NCBI GenBank assembly: GCA_025084515.1
Contig: JAJAGP010000553.1
Coordinates: forward strand, 1 to 64,000
From: Ancistrus triradiatus
Taxonomy: Eukaryota > Chordata > Actinopteri > Siluriformes > Loricariidae
Reading direction: 5' to 3'
DNA length: 64,000 bases
Shown here: positions 55,114-64,000 of the stretch, piece by piece
Position numbering within the stretch: the first letter of the stretch is position 1
Layout: each line of letters opens with the position of its first letter
Made by a program: the position numbers and the translations under genes
The notes under the pieces: model-generated
What the model was told of the DNA's origin: nothing
Database searches by the model: none
The model's input: only the letters and a program-made list of their open reading frames with translations

Positions 55114-56615
55114 GGCCGGAGGATGCCTCTGACCAACTACAGGATTGCTTTCAGAGAACTGACTGGGAGATTTTTGCACACCAGGACCTGGAGAATCATA
55201 CTTCAACAGTCTTTGATTATATCAGGTTCTGTATGGACAATGTCACCAGAAAAAGACGTGTGAGAATTTACCCATATAGGAAACCCTGGATGACTAAGGA
55301 TGTTCAGGGCCTGCTGAAAGCCAGGAACATTGCTTTCAGGTCAGGGAACAAAGCTACAGTTCTGCCAGAGCTAACCTGAAAAGAGGCATCCGCCAGGCCA
55401 AAGCAGCACACAGGGGGGGAAATAGAGGACCAGCTCAGAAGTAAGAATATCAGACAGGTGTGGCAGGGCGTCCAGCACATCACCAACTACAGTATAGATC
55501 TAGCAATCTATCATAGGGAGATGCTTCTCTGGCAGAGGATCTGAACATCTTTTTGCCCGCTTTGAGGGGATACCAACGACAGCTCCATCACAGCTGCCGG
55601 TTTACAGCAGTCCCGCTCGGATAGTGGAGGAGTATGAGATGAGGCAGGTGATCAGGTGAACCCAAGGAAGGCTGTGGGACCTGACGGTGTGGCGGGATGG
55701 GTGCTTAAAGACTGTGCTGATCAACTGGCTGGAATCTTTACTAGGATTTTTAACCAGTCCCTGTCTCAGGCAACTCTCCCTCCCTGCTTAAAGTCCTCTA
55801 CCATTCTGCCGTTGCCGAAAAACCCCATATTGACACCCTGAATGACTACCGACCAGTGGCACTTACACCTGCCATTATGAAGTGCTTTGAGAAACTGGTG
55901 CAGAGTCAAATTCTGGCTTGCCTGCCTGCTGAGCTGGATCCTCTCCAATTTGCCTATAAAGCAAAGAGGTCAACGGAGGAAGCTGTATTTACAGCACTCC
56001 ACACTGTTTTGACCAACTTGGAGCAGCGGGGAACTTATGTTAGAATTCTGTTTGTGTATTTAAATTCAGCGTTTAATATCATCCTCCCAGCTAATAACCA
56101 ACACCAGCCACTAACCTGCTCCTCAACACACCAAAACAAAGGAGCTGGTGATTGACTTCAGAAAAAACAAAATGGATATCCAGCCACTCACCATCAGGGG
56201 GACCTGTGTGGAAAGGGTTCCAATGTTCAGGTTTCTTGGCATGGAGTTGGAGGACAACCTATCCTGGAGCACCAATACCAAAGAGATGCTGAAGAAGAAA
56301 ACGACTCTTCACACCCCGGTCACTTTCTTTTTCAGCTCTTGCCATGAGGCTAGAGATACAGAGCGATGAAAACCAGGGCAAAGTAAACCAGGGCAAACCG
56401 CCTAAAAAACAATTTTTATCCTAAAGCAGTCATGGCTCTGAATATAAGAGTGTAATAACGTTATTTCGTGAACATACATGCACCCCCCCACCCAAGGGAA
56501 AAATGTGCAATCTGTATTTTTAACTTTATTGAGTCAAGCACAATTTTAATTTCCTTGCAATCTGCAAAGGTCACAATGACAATAAAGTCCTTATTCTTCT
56601 TATTCTATTCTTATT
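55114..56615 (+). mobile_element. LINE (Rex1/L2-like) inserted in the outer LINE
   Basis: It separates the minus-strand LINE into two parts. A duplication of about 13 bp is visible: ctttaatatatatgg at 55101-55115 and ctttaagatatgg at 56616-56628. The 3' end has acaataaagtccttattctt with a ttattc tandem tail (56582-56615). The 5' end falls inside the pre-RT region, so it is 5' truncated. Confidence 0.78.
55180..56380 (+). pseudogene. LINE reverse transcriptase lacking its active site
   Basis: Plus-strand blocks in order: YPYRKPWMTKDVQGLLKARN (about 55270), NPRKAVGPDGVAGWVLKDCA (55656 on), FTRIFNQSLSQATLPPCLKS, ALTPAIMKCFEKLVQSQILA (55856 on), LDPLQFAYKAKRSTEEAVFT, LNSAFNIILP (first RT motif, Asp altered). 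The frame then jumps to ELVIDFRKNKMD (about 56140) and RFLGMELEDNLSW. The segment with the GxxQG and YxDD motifs is deleted near 56090, and stops occur elsewhere. Confidence 0.82.
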
Positions 56616-57245
56616 CTTTAAGATATGGGTATGGTCATTATACCATGGTGCTAGCCTTTTTTCCCTAATGCGTTTAACCCTAGCAGGAACAATCATACCC
56701 AGGGTTGGGCGAAACACACATTCTAATTAGTCATTACACGCACAAGATGATCAGGCTCCGTAGATGCATTAAATTTGAAGCCTGGTAGGTTATTAATAAA
56801 CACAGCTGGAGTAGCAGATGTGATAGTGCGCTTGGTGTGATAACAAGGCAGTAGGATTTTATTTATTAGAGATATCTCAAACACTAAAAGATAGTGATCA
56901 GAAATCAAATCACTTTGTGGAAAACCATCAAGGTTATCTATATTGATACCAAATGTTAATACTAGGTCTAAAGTATGATTACAGCTGCGGGTTGGTCCAA
57001 TCCCATTCTGTGAAACTCATTCAAAGATTCAAAGATGGACTCAAAAGCAATTTTAAGTGGATCCTGCTCATTGTCAAAGTGAATATTAAAATCACCTACA
57101 ATTAAAGGTATTATCTGTTGAAATTCTGAATAAGGGCCTGGAGGGTGGTAAATAGTGATAAGCTGAAAAGAGTGTGGTTTTGACTTCCAATAACGATGGA
57201 TCAGTCACATTAAGAATCAATATTTCAAAAGAATTAGCCTTGTTA
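56616..57245 (-). pseudogene. L2-like LINE, endonuclease part (outer element, part 1)
   Basis: The minus strand reads the same protein as 63150-63830: ISDHYLLVFEISLINKILLP, CYHTKRTITSATPAVFINN and, further upstream with frameshifts, a GDFNIHF-type block (about 57100). It ends at 57245 where a Tc1 fragment begins. The right junction to the inserted LINE is at 56616. DNA identity with the copy at 63 kb is high, so these are recent siblings. Confidence 0.82.
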
Positions 57246-57246
57246 T

Positions 57247-57394
57247 AAATGCAATCTATAAATGTTTATAAATAAACATGTAATATCTTGGGTTCATACT
57301 GTCTACAATTAAATAAAAGTCAGAGTAAAATGTAAGACACTGCAGTTTGTTTGTTTTTTAATTGCATTTTCCATATGTCCCAACTTTTTCTGAT
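57247..57394 (+). mobile_element. Tc1-like transposon, family 1, right-end fragment
   Basis: aacatgtaatatcttgggtt, catactgtctacaattaaat and ccatatgtcccaactttttc match the ends of copies A, E and C. No transposase. Confidence 0.82.
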
Positions 57395-58019
57395 TAAATT
57401 ACTGTTGAATTGTCATTTCATTATAGTATCGTTTTATTATTGCATACCAAATAACATAATTGGGTTGATGGAGAGACTAAATTATCATGTCTAAGGACAG
57501 AATATGTTCAGAAAGGGGCTTGAGGAGAGGGGAGGAGAGTGAAAACTTGGTAAGCAGGTGGACAGATGTGAAGACAAGAAAAAAGAAGAGGCGAGAAGAA
57601 CAGCTGCTGTCTTGTCTCTTCTCATAACCTCTGTAGATTGAAAGAGAAGTGTGCTGACAGCTGCTGGTGTGTCAGTTTAGCTCTCTTACAGATGCCAAAG
57701 TCAGAGATTTTAAAAGAGAAAGATTAATCTGACCATGGTGTGGGTCACAGAGTGCTTGACCAAGCCTATCACTGCTACAGTATGACAGACTTGGCAATAA
57801 TCTGTTTTTCATTCACTGATTGCTGCTTTCTTGATTTTGATCTATTCCTAAATTGAAAAAGACAGTGTCTGTTCATATAGATTGCACCCATATGGTGGGT
57901 GAGATGTGTGAGAGGGTAATACTGTGTGTGAGTCTTATTTTGAGATAGGCCTAGCGTAATTTATTAAGCTTGTGAGAATTTATTGTGTAAGCATGTAAAA
58001 AAAGTTTTGTTTTTAATAG
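57395..58019. other. Unassigned sequence
   Basis: A purine-rich block (57515-57610) is the only noteworthy composition; no gene or repeat recognised. Confidence 0.4.
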
Positions 58020-58232
58020 AGGTTTTACATTTAATCATTTAGCAGACACATTTATCTTGAGCGACTTTTTTAACAGTTCAAGCAATGTGGATTACAACTG
58101 ATATATTGGGTTTTTTATAGTCCAAGAAATGTGGGTTTAAGGGCCTTGCACAAAGACCCAAGAGTGTCAGCTTGGCAGAGATAGGATTTAAACCCTGGAC
58201 CTTCCGGGCCACAGTCCTGTATCTTATCCACT
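58020..58232 (-). repeat. tRNA-derived SINE (family S), copy 3
   Basis: tttacatttaatcatttagc at the tail side, ttaagggccttgcacaaaga in the body, and ctggaccttccgggccacag then ttatccactaagccacac as the inverted tRNA-like head. It parallels 29400-29606, with a 50-bp internal duplication of the caagcaatgtggatt segment. Confidence 0.8.
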
Positions 58233-58912
58233 AAGCCACACATAATACAGAGATGTATTATTAACGTGGGTATTATTTGATCTAGAGACATAATTTACAG
58301 TAAAGTGTGACACTATTTCCATGAATTTGCTGTTTAGCTGTAGCTTCGTACTATTCAAAGAAGTAATTTAATATATGTTTTTGTTCATATGACGACAAAT
58401 ACGACTTGAAATAATGTAAAAGGAGAACTCTGTAACAATACAATTTGCTAAATGTTGTTGCTTTAATTGCTTTACATCTCAACATAATATAATTTCCATT
58501 TCCCATTGTGTACTTCTCAAGTAGGCATCCATACAGAACCAGCACCTTTCACTCTTCCCACATAGTTACCCTAATTCTTTCCAGTTCTCCTTAGTTTATA
58601 ACCCCATGTATCAGCTGTGGCATAAGAAAATGAGCTGCCAGGAACACATATAGTAATCTGAAATAGGAGGAACATCAGCAGCCAAACAAACACACAGAGG
58701 CATTCATCAGTTGGTGGAAAGCTGCTGTAAATCTTCTCCCATTCTCTGCCTAGCACAACACGTCTTTTGCAACACCATTTACTGATTTATACAGCCATTG
58801 AAGGATTCTTAAAAGTTTGGGATTACATGGTAGAAATAAAAATCTCATCCAGCCCTGTTCATCCAACCTCCCTAGTTTAATATCATCTTCCTATGAATTT
58901 ATTCAGTAGGTA
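58233..58912. other. Unassigned sequence
   Basis: No gene or repeat recognised. Confidence 0.4.
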
Positions 58913-60515
58913 CAGTGGTGTGAAAAAATGTTTGCCCCCTTTCTGATTTCCTGTTTTTTTGCATGTTTGTCACTTTTAAGTGTTTCGGAACATCAAACCA
59001 ATTTAAATATTAGTCAAAGACAACACAAGTAAACACAAAATGCAGTTTTTAAATGAAGGTATTTATAATTAAGGGAGAAAAAAATCCAAACCTACATGGC
59101 CCTGTGTGAAAAAAGTGATTGCCCCCTTGTTAAAACATAACTATGGTTTATCACGCCTGAGTTCACTGTCTCTAGCCACACTCAGGCCTGATTATTGCCA
59201 CACCTCTTCTCAAACAGGACATCACATCACTTAGGACCTGCATGATGAAGTGAAGTACACGAAAAAATCCCTAAAAGCTACACATGATGCCGAGATCCAA
59301 AGAAATTCAGGAACAATTGAGAAAGTCATTGAGATCTATCAATCTGGAAAGGGTTATAAAGCCATTTATAAAGCTTTGGGACTCCAGTGAACCACAGTAA
59401 GAGCCATTATCCATAAATGCCAAAGACATGGAACAGTGGTGAACCTTCCCAGGAGTGGCCGGACGACCAAAATCACCCCAAGAGCGCAGCGTCGACTTGT
59501 CCAAGAGGTCACAAAATACCCCACAACAACATCCAAAGAATTGCAGGCCTCACTTTCCTCAGTTAAAGTCAGTGTTCATGCCTCCACCATAACAAAGACA
59601 CTGGGCAAAAATGGCCTGCATGGCAGAGTTCCAAGACAAAAACCACTGCTGAGCAAAAAGAACATTAAAGGTCGTCTCAATTTTTCCAGAACACATATTG
59701 ATGATCCCCAAGACTTTTGGGAAAACATTCTGTGGACTGACGAGACAAAAGTTTAACTCTTTGGAAGGTATATGTCCCATTACATCTGGTGTAAAAGTAA
59801 CACAGCATTTCAGAAAAAGAACATTATACCAACAGTAAAATATGGTGGTGGTAGTGTGATGGTTGGGGCTGTTTTGCTGCTTCAGGACCTGGAAGACTTG
59901 CTGTGATAAATGGAACTATGAATTCTGCTGTCTACCAAAAATCCTGAAGGAGAATGTCTGGTCATCTGTTCGTGACCTCAAGCTGAAACTAACTTGTGTT
60001 CTGCAGCAAGACAATGATCCAAAAACACACCAGCAAGTCCCACCTTTGAATGGCTGCAAGAAAAGAAAAACAAAATGAAACTTAGGAGTGGCCTAGTCAG
60101 AGTCCTGTTTCCTATTGAGATGCTGTGGCATGACCTTAAAAAGGCCATTCATGCTCAAAAACCCTCCAATGTGGCTGAATTACAACAATTCTGCCAAGAT
60201 GAGTGGGCCAAAATTCCTCCACAGCACTGTAAATTACTCATTGCAAGTTATCATAAATGCTTGGTTGCAGTTAAGGGTGGCCCAACCAGTTATTAGGTTT
60301 AGTGGGCAATCGCTTTTTCACACAGGGCCATGTGGGTTTGGATTTTTTTTTTCCCTTAATAATACGCACCTTCATTTAAAAACTTCATTTTGTGTTTACT
60401 TGTGTTGTCTTTGACTAATATTTAAATTGGTTTGATGTTCTGAAAAACTTAAGTGTGACAAACACGCAAAAAATTATGAAATCAGGAAGGGGGCAAACAT
60501 TTTTTCACACAACTG
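58913..60515 (+). mobile_element. Tc1-like transposon, family 6, best preserved
   Basis: TA at 58911-58912 and 60516-60517. Left end cagtggtgtgaaaaaatgtt, right end acattttttcacacaactg. Inner repeats catggccctgtgtgaaaaaa at about 59096 and its inverse tttttcacacagggccatg at about 60313. Length 1603 bp. Confidence 0.94.
59287..60296 (+). pseudogene. Tc1 transposase (family 6), near-complete but broken
   Basis: The start codon at 59287 opens MPRSKEIQEQLRKS; a frameshift follows within 20 codons. The frame 59436-59756 carries VNLPRSGRTTKITPRAQRRL, STITKTLGKNGLHGRVPRQK and ILWTDETKV (first Asp) and then stops. DNA further on encodes LQQDNDPK (second Asp, about 60002). The last frame, 60075-60296, has IEMLWHDLKKAIHAQKPSNV (Glu or Asp of the third site) and ends GGPTSY at the natural stop. 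A handful of indels and stops separate it from an intact gene. Confidence 0.9.
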
Positions 60516-60517
60516 TA

Positions 60518-60859
60518 TCTGTATGAATGTATCAAAGATCCAACTGAATACAGACACCTTTAAGGTCTTTTTGCACACATCCACCTAATACAGCAGAAAT
60601 ACCCAGAATGCTAATTCTGTGTTCTGTGTACAGGTTATTTCACAATTTACTTTGTTATGAGAGTGCCAGACAACTTCTAAGACTGCCCCAACTCTAACCA
60701 TAATTTTCATGTTAATTGTTACAAAGCTTGAGGCTAATATTTAACATTTACATAGCTAATAATTACATGACTACAGTTTGAGGTTAACAACATTTATTAA
60801 AGAGGAGAGAGTCAGCAGGATGATTACAATGCAGCAGCAGGGAGCCTGGACAAGATGAG
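60518..60859. other. Unassigned sequence
   Basis: No gene or repeat recognised. Confidence 0.4.
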
Positions 60860-61265
60860 CGCAAGTGGTGGAACACAAAGTCTCAAGGGCTGAGCTTTGG
60901 AGAGCGGAGCACCATAGAGTAAGCTGCTACTCCCAGAAACTGCTCCACAATAAGACCAGGCATTTTAATGATCTTAGAAGACTCCAAACAGATCATATTC
61001 CTAGAACTCACTATTCTCTGGGAGGAGCACATGGAGGACTCCAGTGAGAGGAAGGGAGCAAAGTATTCAGCGCTTTTGGAAGAATGCCGTAGCAACGAGT
61101 GACGTGCAAGGTGCGAGCCCATTGAGGTGGGATGCAGAGGATTAGCAGACCAGTCCCTTTGCAGGGCTTACAACATGCTTGGCAACACAGAACCCAGTAG
61201 GCTATGGGCCATAGATTTATCCACCAATGCTTCAAGGTGGTTGTGTATCAGAATAGGAGAGCCAT
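60860..61265 (+). pseudogene. LINE-type C-terminal domain, PD-(D/E)xK-like
   Basis: The plus strand reads IRPGILMILEDSKQIIFLEL then TILWEEHMEDSSERKGAKYS and ALLEECRSNE, a stop, then ARCEPIEVGCRGLADQSLCR and NASRWLCIRIGEPW. This family of C-terminal blocks occurs in many fish retroelement-derived proteins. The RPD...ELT pattern resembles a restriction-like endonuclease core; here the Asp of RPD is Gly. Parent clade uncertain. No RT is attached. Confidence 0.5.
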
Positions 61266-62279
61266 GGGTACAGTAGTTCTACTAGGACACAAGCCAGGAA
61301 TTGATCAACCCATCCAATTGAAACACCCAAAATGTCAGATGACCCCAGAAAATACCACTGATGATGTGTCCAGGTGAATCAAGATTCCAAGATAACATCA
61401 CTTGCATGATTCCATGTTACAGTGACAAGTTCTTCAAAAAAGGCTTTATTGGAACTAGAAGTTATGTATGCCATTTTTTGGTTCACTTTAATATCATGGA
61501 ATCATTATGCTTGTTGTATTCAGTATTTTTAAGTGCTGTTATTATAGTCTTATTGTTTTTGTTTTGTTTTAGAATCAACAAAACAAAAACAATGTTTTAT
61601 TTTAGAGCCATAAATAAGACTTGGGCCATCTGAATGTTTTTTAATCCTGTCACTGTACGTCCGTACATGTAGCTAGAGCAATCAAATGGTAAAACAGCCA
61701 CTGTGGTTATTATTGTGCATCTTTCTAGACTGTGTGACACTAAAAGCACCTAATGGTTCTGAGAATGTAGTTAGTGGTTGAATCAAAACTACGATCAAAA
61801 CATCAAACTAGAAACAAATCAACAATTTTCTATGTAGGTGTGTATTTATCAACTTGGTTGATGTAATTCAACTACCTGAGTACACACTCAATTGCTGTTC
61901 GACATGCAAATATATAATTAGATTTGAGTCGGCTTAACCCAACCCTCTTACTGTGAAATGGATGGGCTGGGTTTGCATCTGTTCCAGTAACAATGTTACC
62001 AAAATTAAGATATTAAGTTCTGTAAAAGTCAATGAAAAAGTGTTTTTCAAAGTTGTTTTACATCCACAATGTGTTTTATTAAGCAATATTTCTAGAATTC
62101 ACTCAGCCTTGTAACAGCACTAAAATAATATTAACTATTAAAAAACTATTAAAAAACTTAAATCCTGAAAGCCCCAGCAAACCAGTACCCAGCTGATCTG
62201 TACAGTAAGGTTTTGGAAATTGTAAATATCATTTATTTGCATCAATAAAGAAATAAAGCTATTAAAAAGAGAAGGACAA
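61266..62279. other. Unassigned AT-rich sequence
   Basis: No gene or repeat recognised; the last 200 bp may be the leader of the LINE that follows. Confidence 0.35.
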
Positions 62280-62284
62280 ACTGC

Positions 62285-62640
62285 AGGGGTATCCCCAGAG
62301 CCAGAGTTCCGGACATTGTAACGAGTCTTAGTAAACTCGAGAGCCGCTGATTCTCTAGGATAGTTATTCATGTAGGGGCTAATGATATACGCCTTCATCG
62401 GTCAGAGGTTACTAAGGCTAATTTTGTAGAGGTGGTTAGAGTGGCAAAGGCGATGTCCGATGCAGTAGTGTGCTCTGGCCCCATCCCAATGCGGCGAGGT
62501 GACCAAGCCTACAGCAGATTATGGTCACTGAACTGCTGGCTGTCCAAGTGGTGCTCTGAAAACAACGTGGGCTTTATAGACAACTGGACAGCCTTTGAGG
62601 GTAAGCCTGGCCTTTTAGGATGGGAGTTTTAGGTGATGGG
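62285..62640 (+). pseudogene. L2-like LINE ORF1, SGNH-esterase-like domain
   Basis: The plus strand reads RIVIHVGANDIRLHRSEVTK (GxND, block III of SGNH hydrolases, about 62350-62410), then DAVVCSGPIPMRRGDQAYSR, LWSLNCWLSKWCSENNVGFI and DNWTAFEGKPGLLGW. The final DGxHP block, with the catalytic Asp-His, should follow but the frame is lost. Fish L2 elements are known to encode an esterase-like ORF1. Upstream is a stop (62336) before the domain is complete. Confidence 0.65.
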
Positions 62641-62954
62641 AGGGTGCTGGTCTCATCTCCTGCAGCACTGCCCATAGTATTATGGCCCGATTGGTTAGGG
62701 GCTGACTATCCAGAGCAGGGGTCAGGCAGCAGACAGACCGGCTTAACCAACTGTCTGCTGGTAGCCATGCACCGTCACCCAGAACCCACATTATTGAACC
62801 TGTGTCTGTTACCCGCATCTGTCCTAAACGTAAATGCTCTCAAAAAGTCTGTTTTAATAACCTCATTAGTATAAACACAGATACCTGCCATAGAAATAAC
62901 AACCTAAGACTAAAGCTAGGATAACATAACATTAGATCACTTACAAACAAAGCA

Positions 62955-64000
62955 GTGATTGTAAATGAAATGATCACTGATAAATGCTTACACGCTCTCT
63001 GTCTCACTGAAACTTGGATTAGACCTGATGAATATTTAGCCTTAAATGAAGGCTCACCTCCTGGATACAGTCATGCTCACCGCCCTCGTCCTAATGGTCG
63101 GGGGGGAGGCATAGCCACAATTTTTGACAAAGAGCTAGGTGTTATAACTAAATCCCATTACAAGGCTAATTCTTTTGAAATACTAATTTTTAATGTGACT
63201 GATCCATTGTTATGGAAGTCAAAACCATACTCTTTTCAGCTTATCACCATTTACCATCCTCCTTGTCCCTATTCAGAATTTCTTCAGGAATTTGCTAACT
63301 ATCTTTCCTGCTTAGTACTGTCAACAGATAAGGCTTTAATTGTAGGTGATTTCAATATTCACTTTGAGAATGAGCAGGTTCAACTTAAAATTGCTTTCGA
63401 GTCCATCTTAGAATCCATGGGCATCACTCAGAATGTGATGGGACCAACCCACCGCTGTAATCATACATTAGATCTAATATTAACATTTGGTATCAATATA
63501 GATAACCTTGATATTTTCCCACAAAGTGATTCGATTTCAGATCACTATCTTTTAGTATTTGAGCTATCACTAATAAATAAAATCCTTCTGCCTCGTTATC
63601 ACACCAAGCGCACTATCTCATCTGCTACTCCAGCTGCGTTTATTAAAAACATACCAAACTTGAAATTTAATACACCTACGGAGATCAATCATCTTGAGTG
63701 TGTAAATGACCAATTAGAATGTGTGTTTTGCTCATTCCTGGATATGATTGCTCCTGCTAGGGTCAAACACATTAGGGGAAAAAAAGGCTAGCACCATGGT
63801 ATAATGACCACACCCATACCTTAAAGCAAAGAACACGGCATCTAGAGCGCAAGTGGAGACATAGTAAATTGGAGGTGTTTAAGATTGCTTGGAGGGACAG
63901 CATGGCAGAGTATAAGCATGCCCTTACTAAAGCTAAAGCTGCATAATTCTCCTCAGTCATAGAGAAAATAAGAATAATCCAAAATTTCTCTTTAATACAG
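62955..64000 (+). pseudogene. L2-like LINE ORF2, endonuclease and start of RT region
   Basis: A 278-codon open frame (62955-63791) spans almost the whole AP-type endonuclease: LCLTETW (Glu 19), NGRGGGIATIF, LITIYHPP, ALIVGDFNIHF (Asp 132, Asn 134) and ISDHYLLVFEL (Asp 196, His 197). The enzyme nicks target DNA to prime reverse transcription. Compared with the sibling copy at 56640, a run of g and a near 63776 has two extra bases, which ends the frame early; after it, coding sense continues (KLEVFKIAWRDSMAEYKHAL) to the window edge. Otherwise no stop lies in the domain. RT lies outside the window. Confidence 0.88.

Overview
This window looks like nuclear DNA from a ray-finned fish. It is AT-rich and intron-like, with one recognisable host exon and dense, mostly decayed transposable elements of types common in teleosts: several Tc1-like families, L2/Rex-like, RTE-like and Tx1-like LINEs, Ty3/gypsy remnants, tRNA-derived SINEs, hAT, pogo-like and IS630-like fragments. 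I cannot fix the species; the Tc1 load would suit a catfish or another otophysan.

The only host gene I can support is exon 1 of gsg1l (AMPA-receptor auxiliary, claudin-like protein), minus strand at 27664-27952, with a good start context, a CpG-rich 5' flank and a consensus splice donor. Everything left of it (1-27663) is therefore probably gsg1l intron 1, and everything right of it the upstream intergenic region. No second exon was found.

Layout. 1-27.6 kb: Tc1 copies at 0.6-2.1, 3.2-4.8, 10.3-13.6 (split), 20.0-21.4 and 23.5-25.2 kb; an LTR-type element full of coding-periodic minisatellites (11.2-13.5 kb) inserted in the 10.3 kb Tc1; its solo-LTR relative at 17.5-18.2 kb; an RTE-like LINE with a perfect 17-bp target duplication inside a hAT remnant (14.0-15.6 kb); gypsy and Tx1-like LINE remnants at 18.6-22.5 kb. 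27.6-28.4 kb: gsg1l exon 1 and its 5' flank. 28-46 kb: SINEs, an IS630-like element broken into pieces, a Tc1 interrupted by another Tc1 and by a retroposon (35.6-38.6 kb), gypsy gag and LINE fragments. 46.7-57.4 kb: a nested stack. An L2-like LINE on the minus strand (about 47.9-57.2 kb) was split by a 4.55-kb LTR retrotransposon with matching 5-bp duplications (49821-54375) and by a second LINE (55.1-56.6 kb). About 47.3-54.4 kb also carries many single-base insertions relative to sibling repeats and may be poorly polished sequence. 58.9-60.5 kb: the best preserved Tc1. 62.3-64.0 kb: an L2-like LINE of the same family as the stack's outer element, with an SGNH-esterase-like ORF1 and a long open endonuclease domain, running off the window.

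No gene cluster or system works together here beyond transposons using each other as targets. I found no convincing new biological system. The most unusual objects are the two non-autonomous LTR elements whose interiors are mostly minisatellites coding repetitive peptides.
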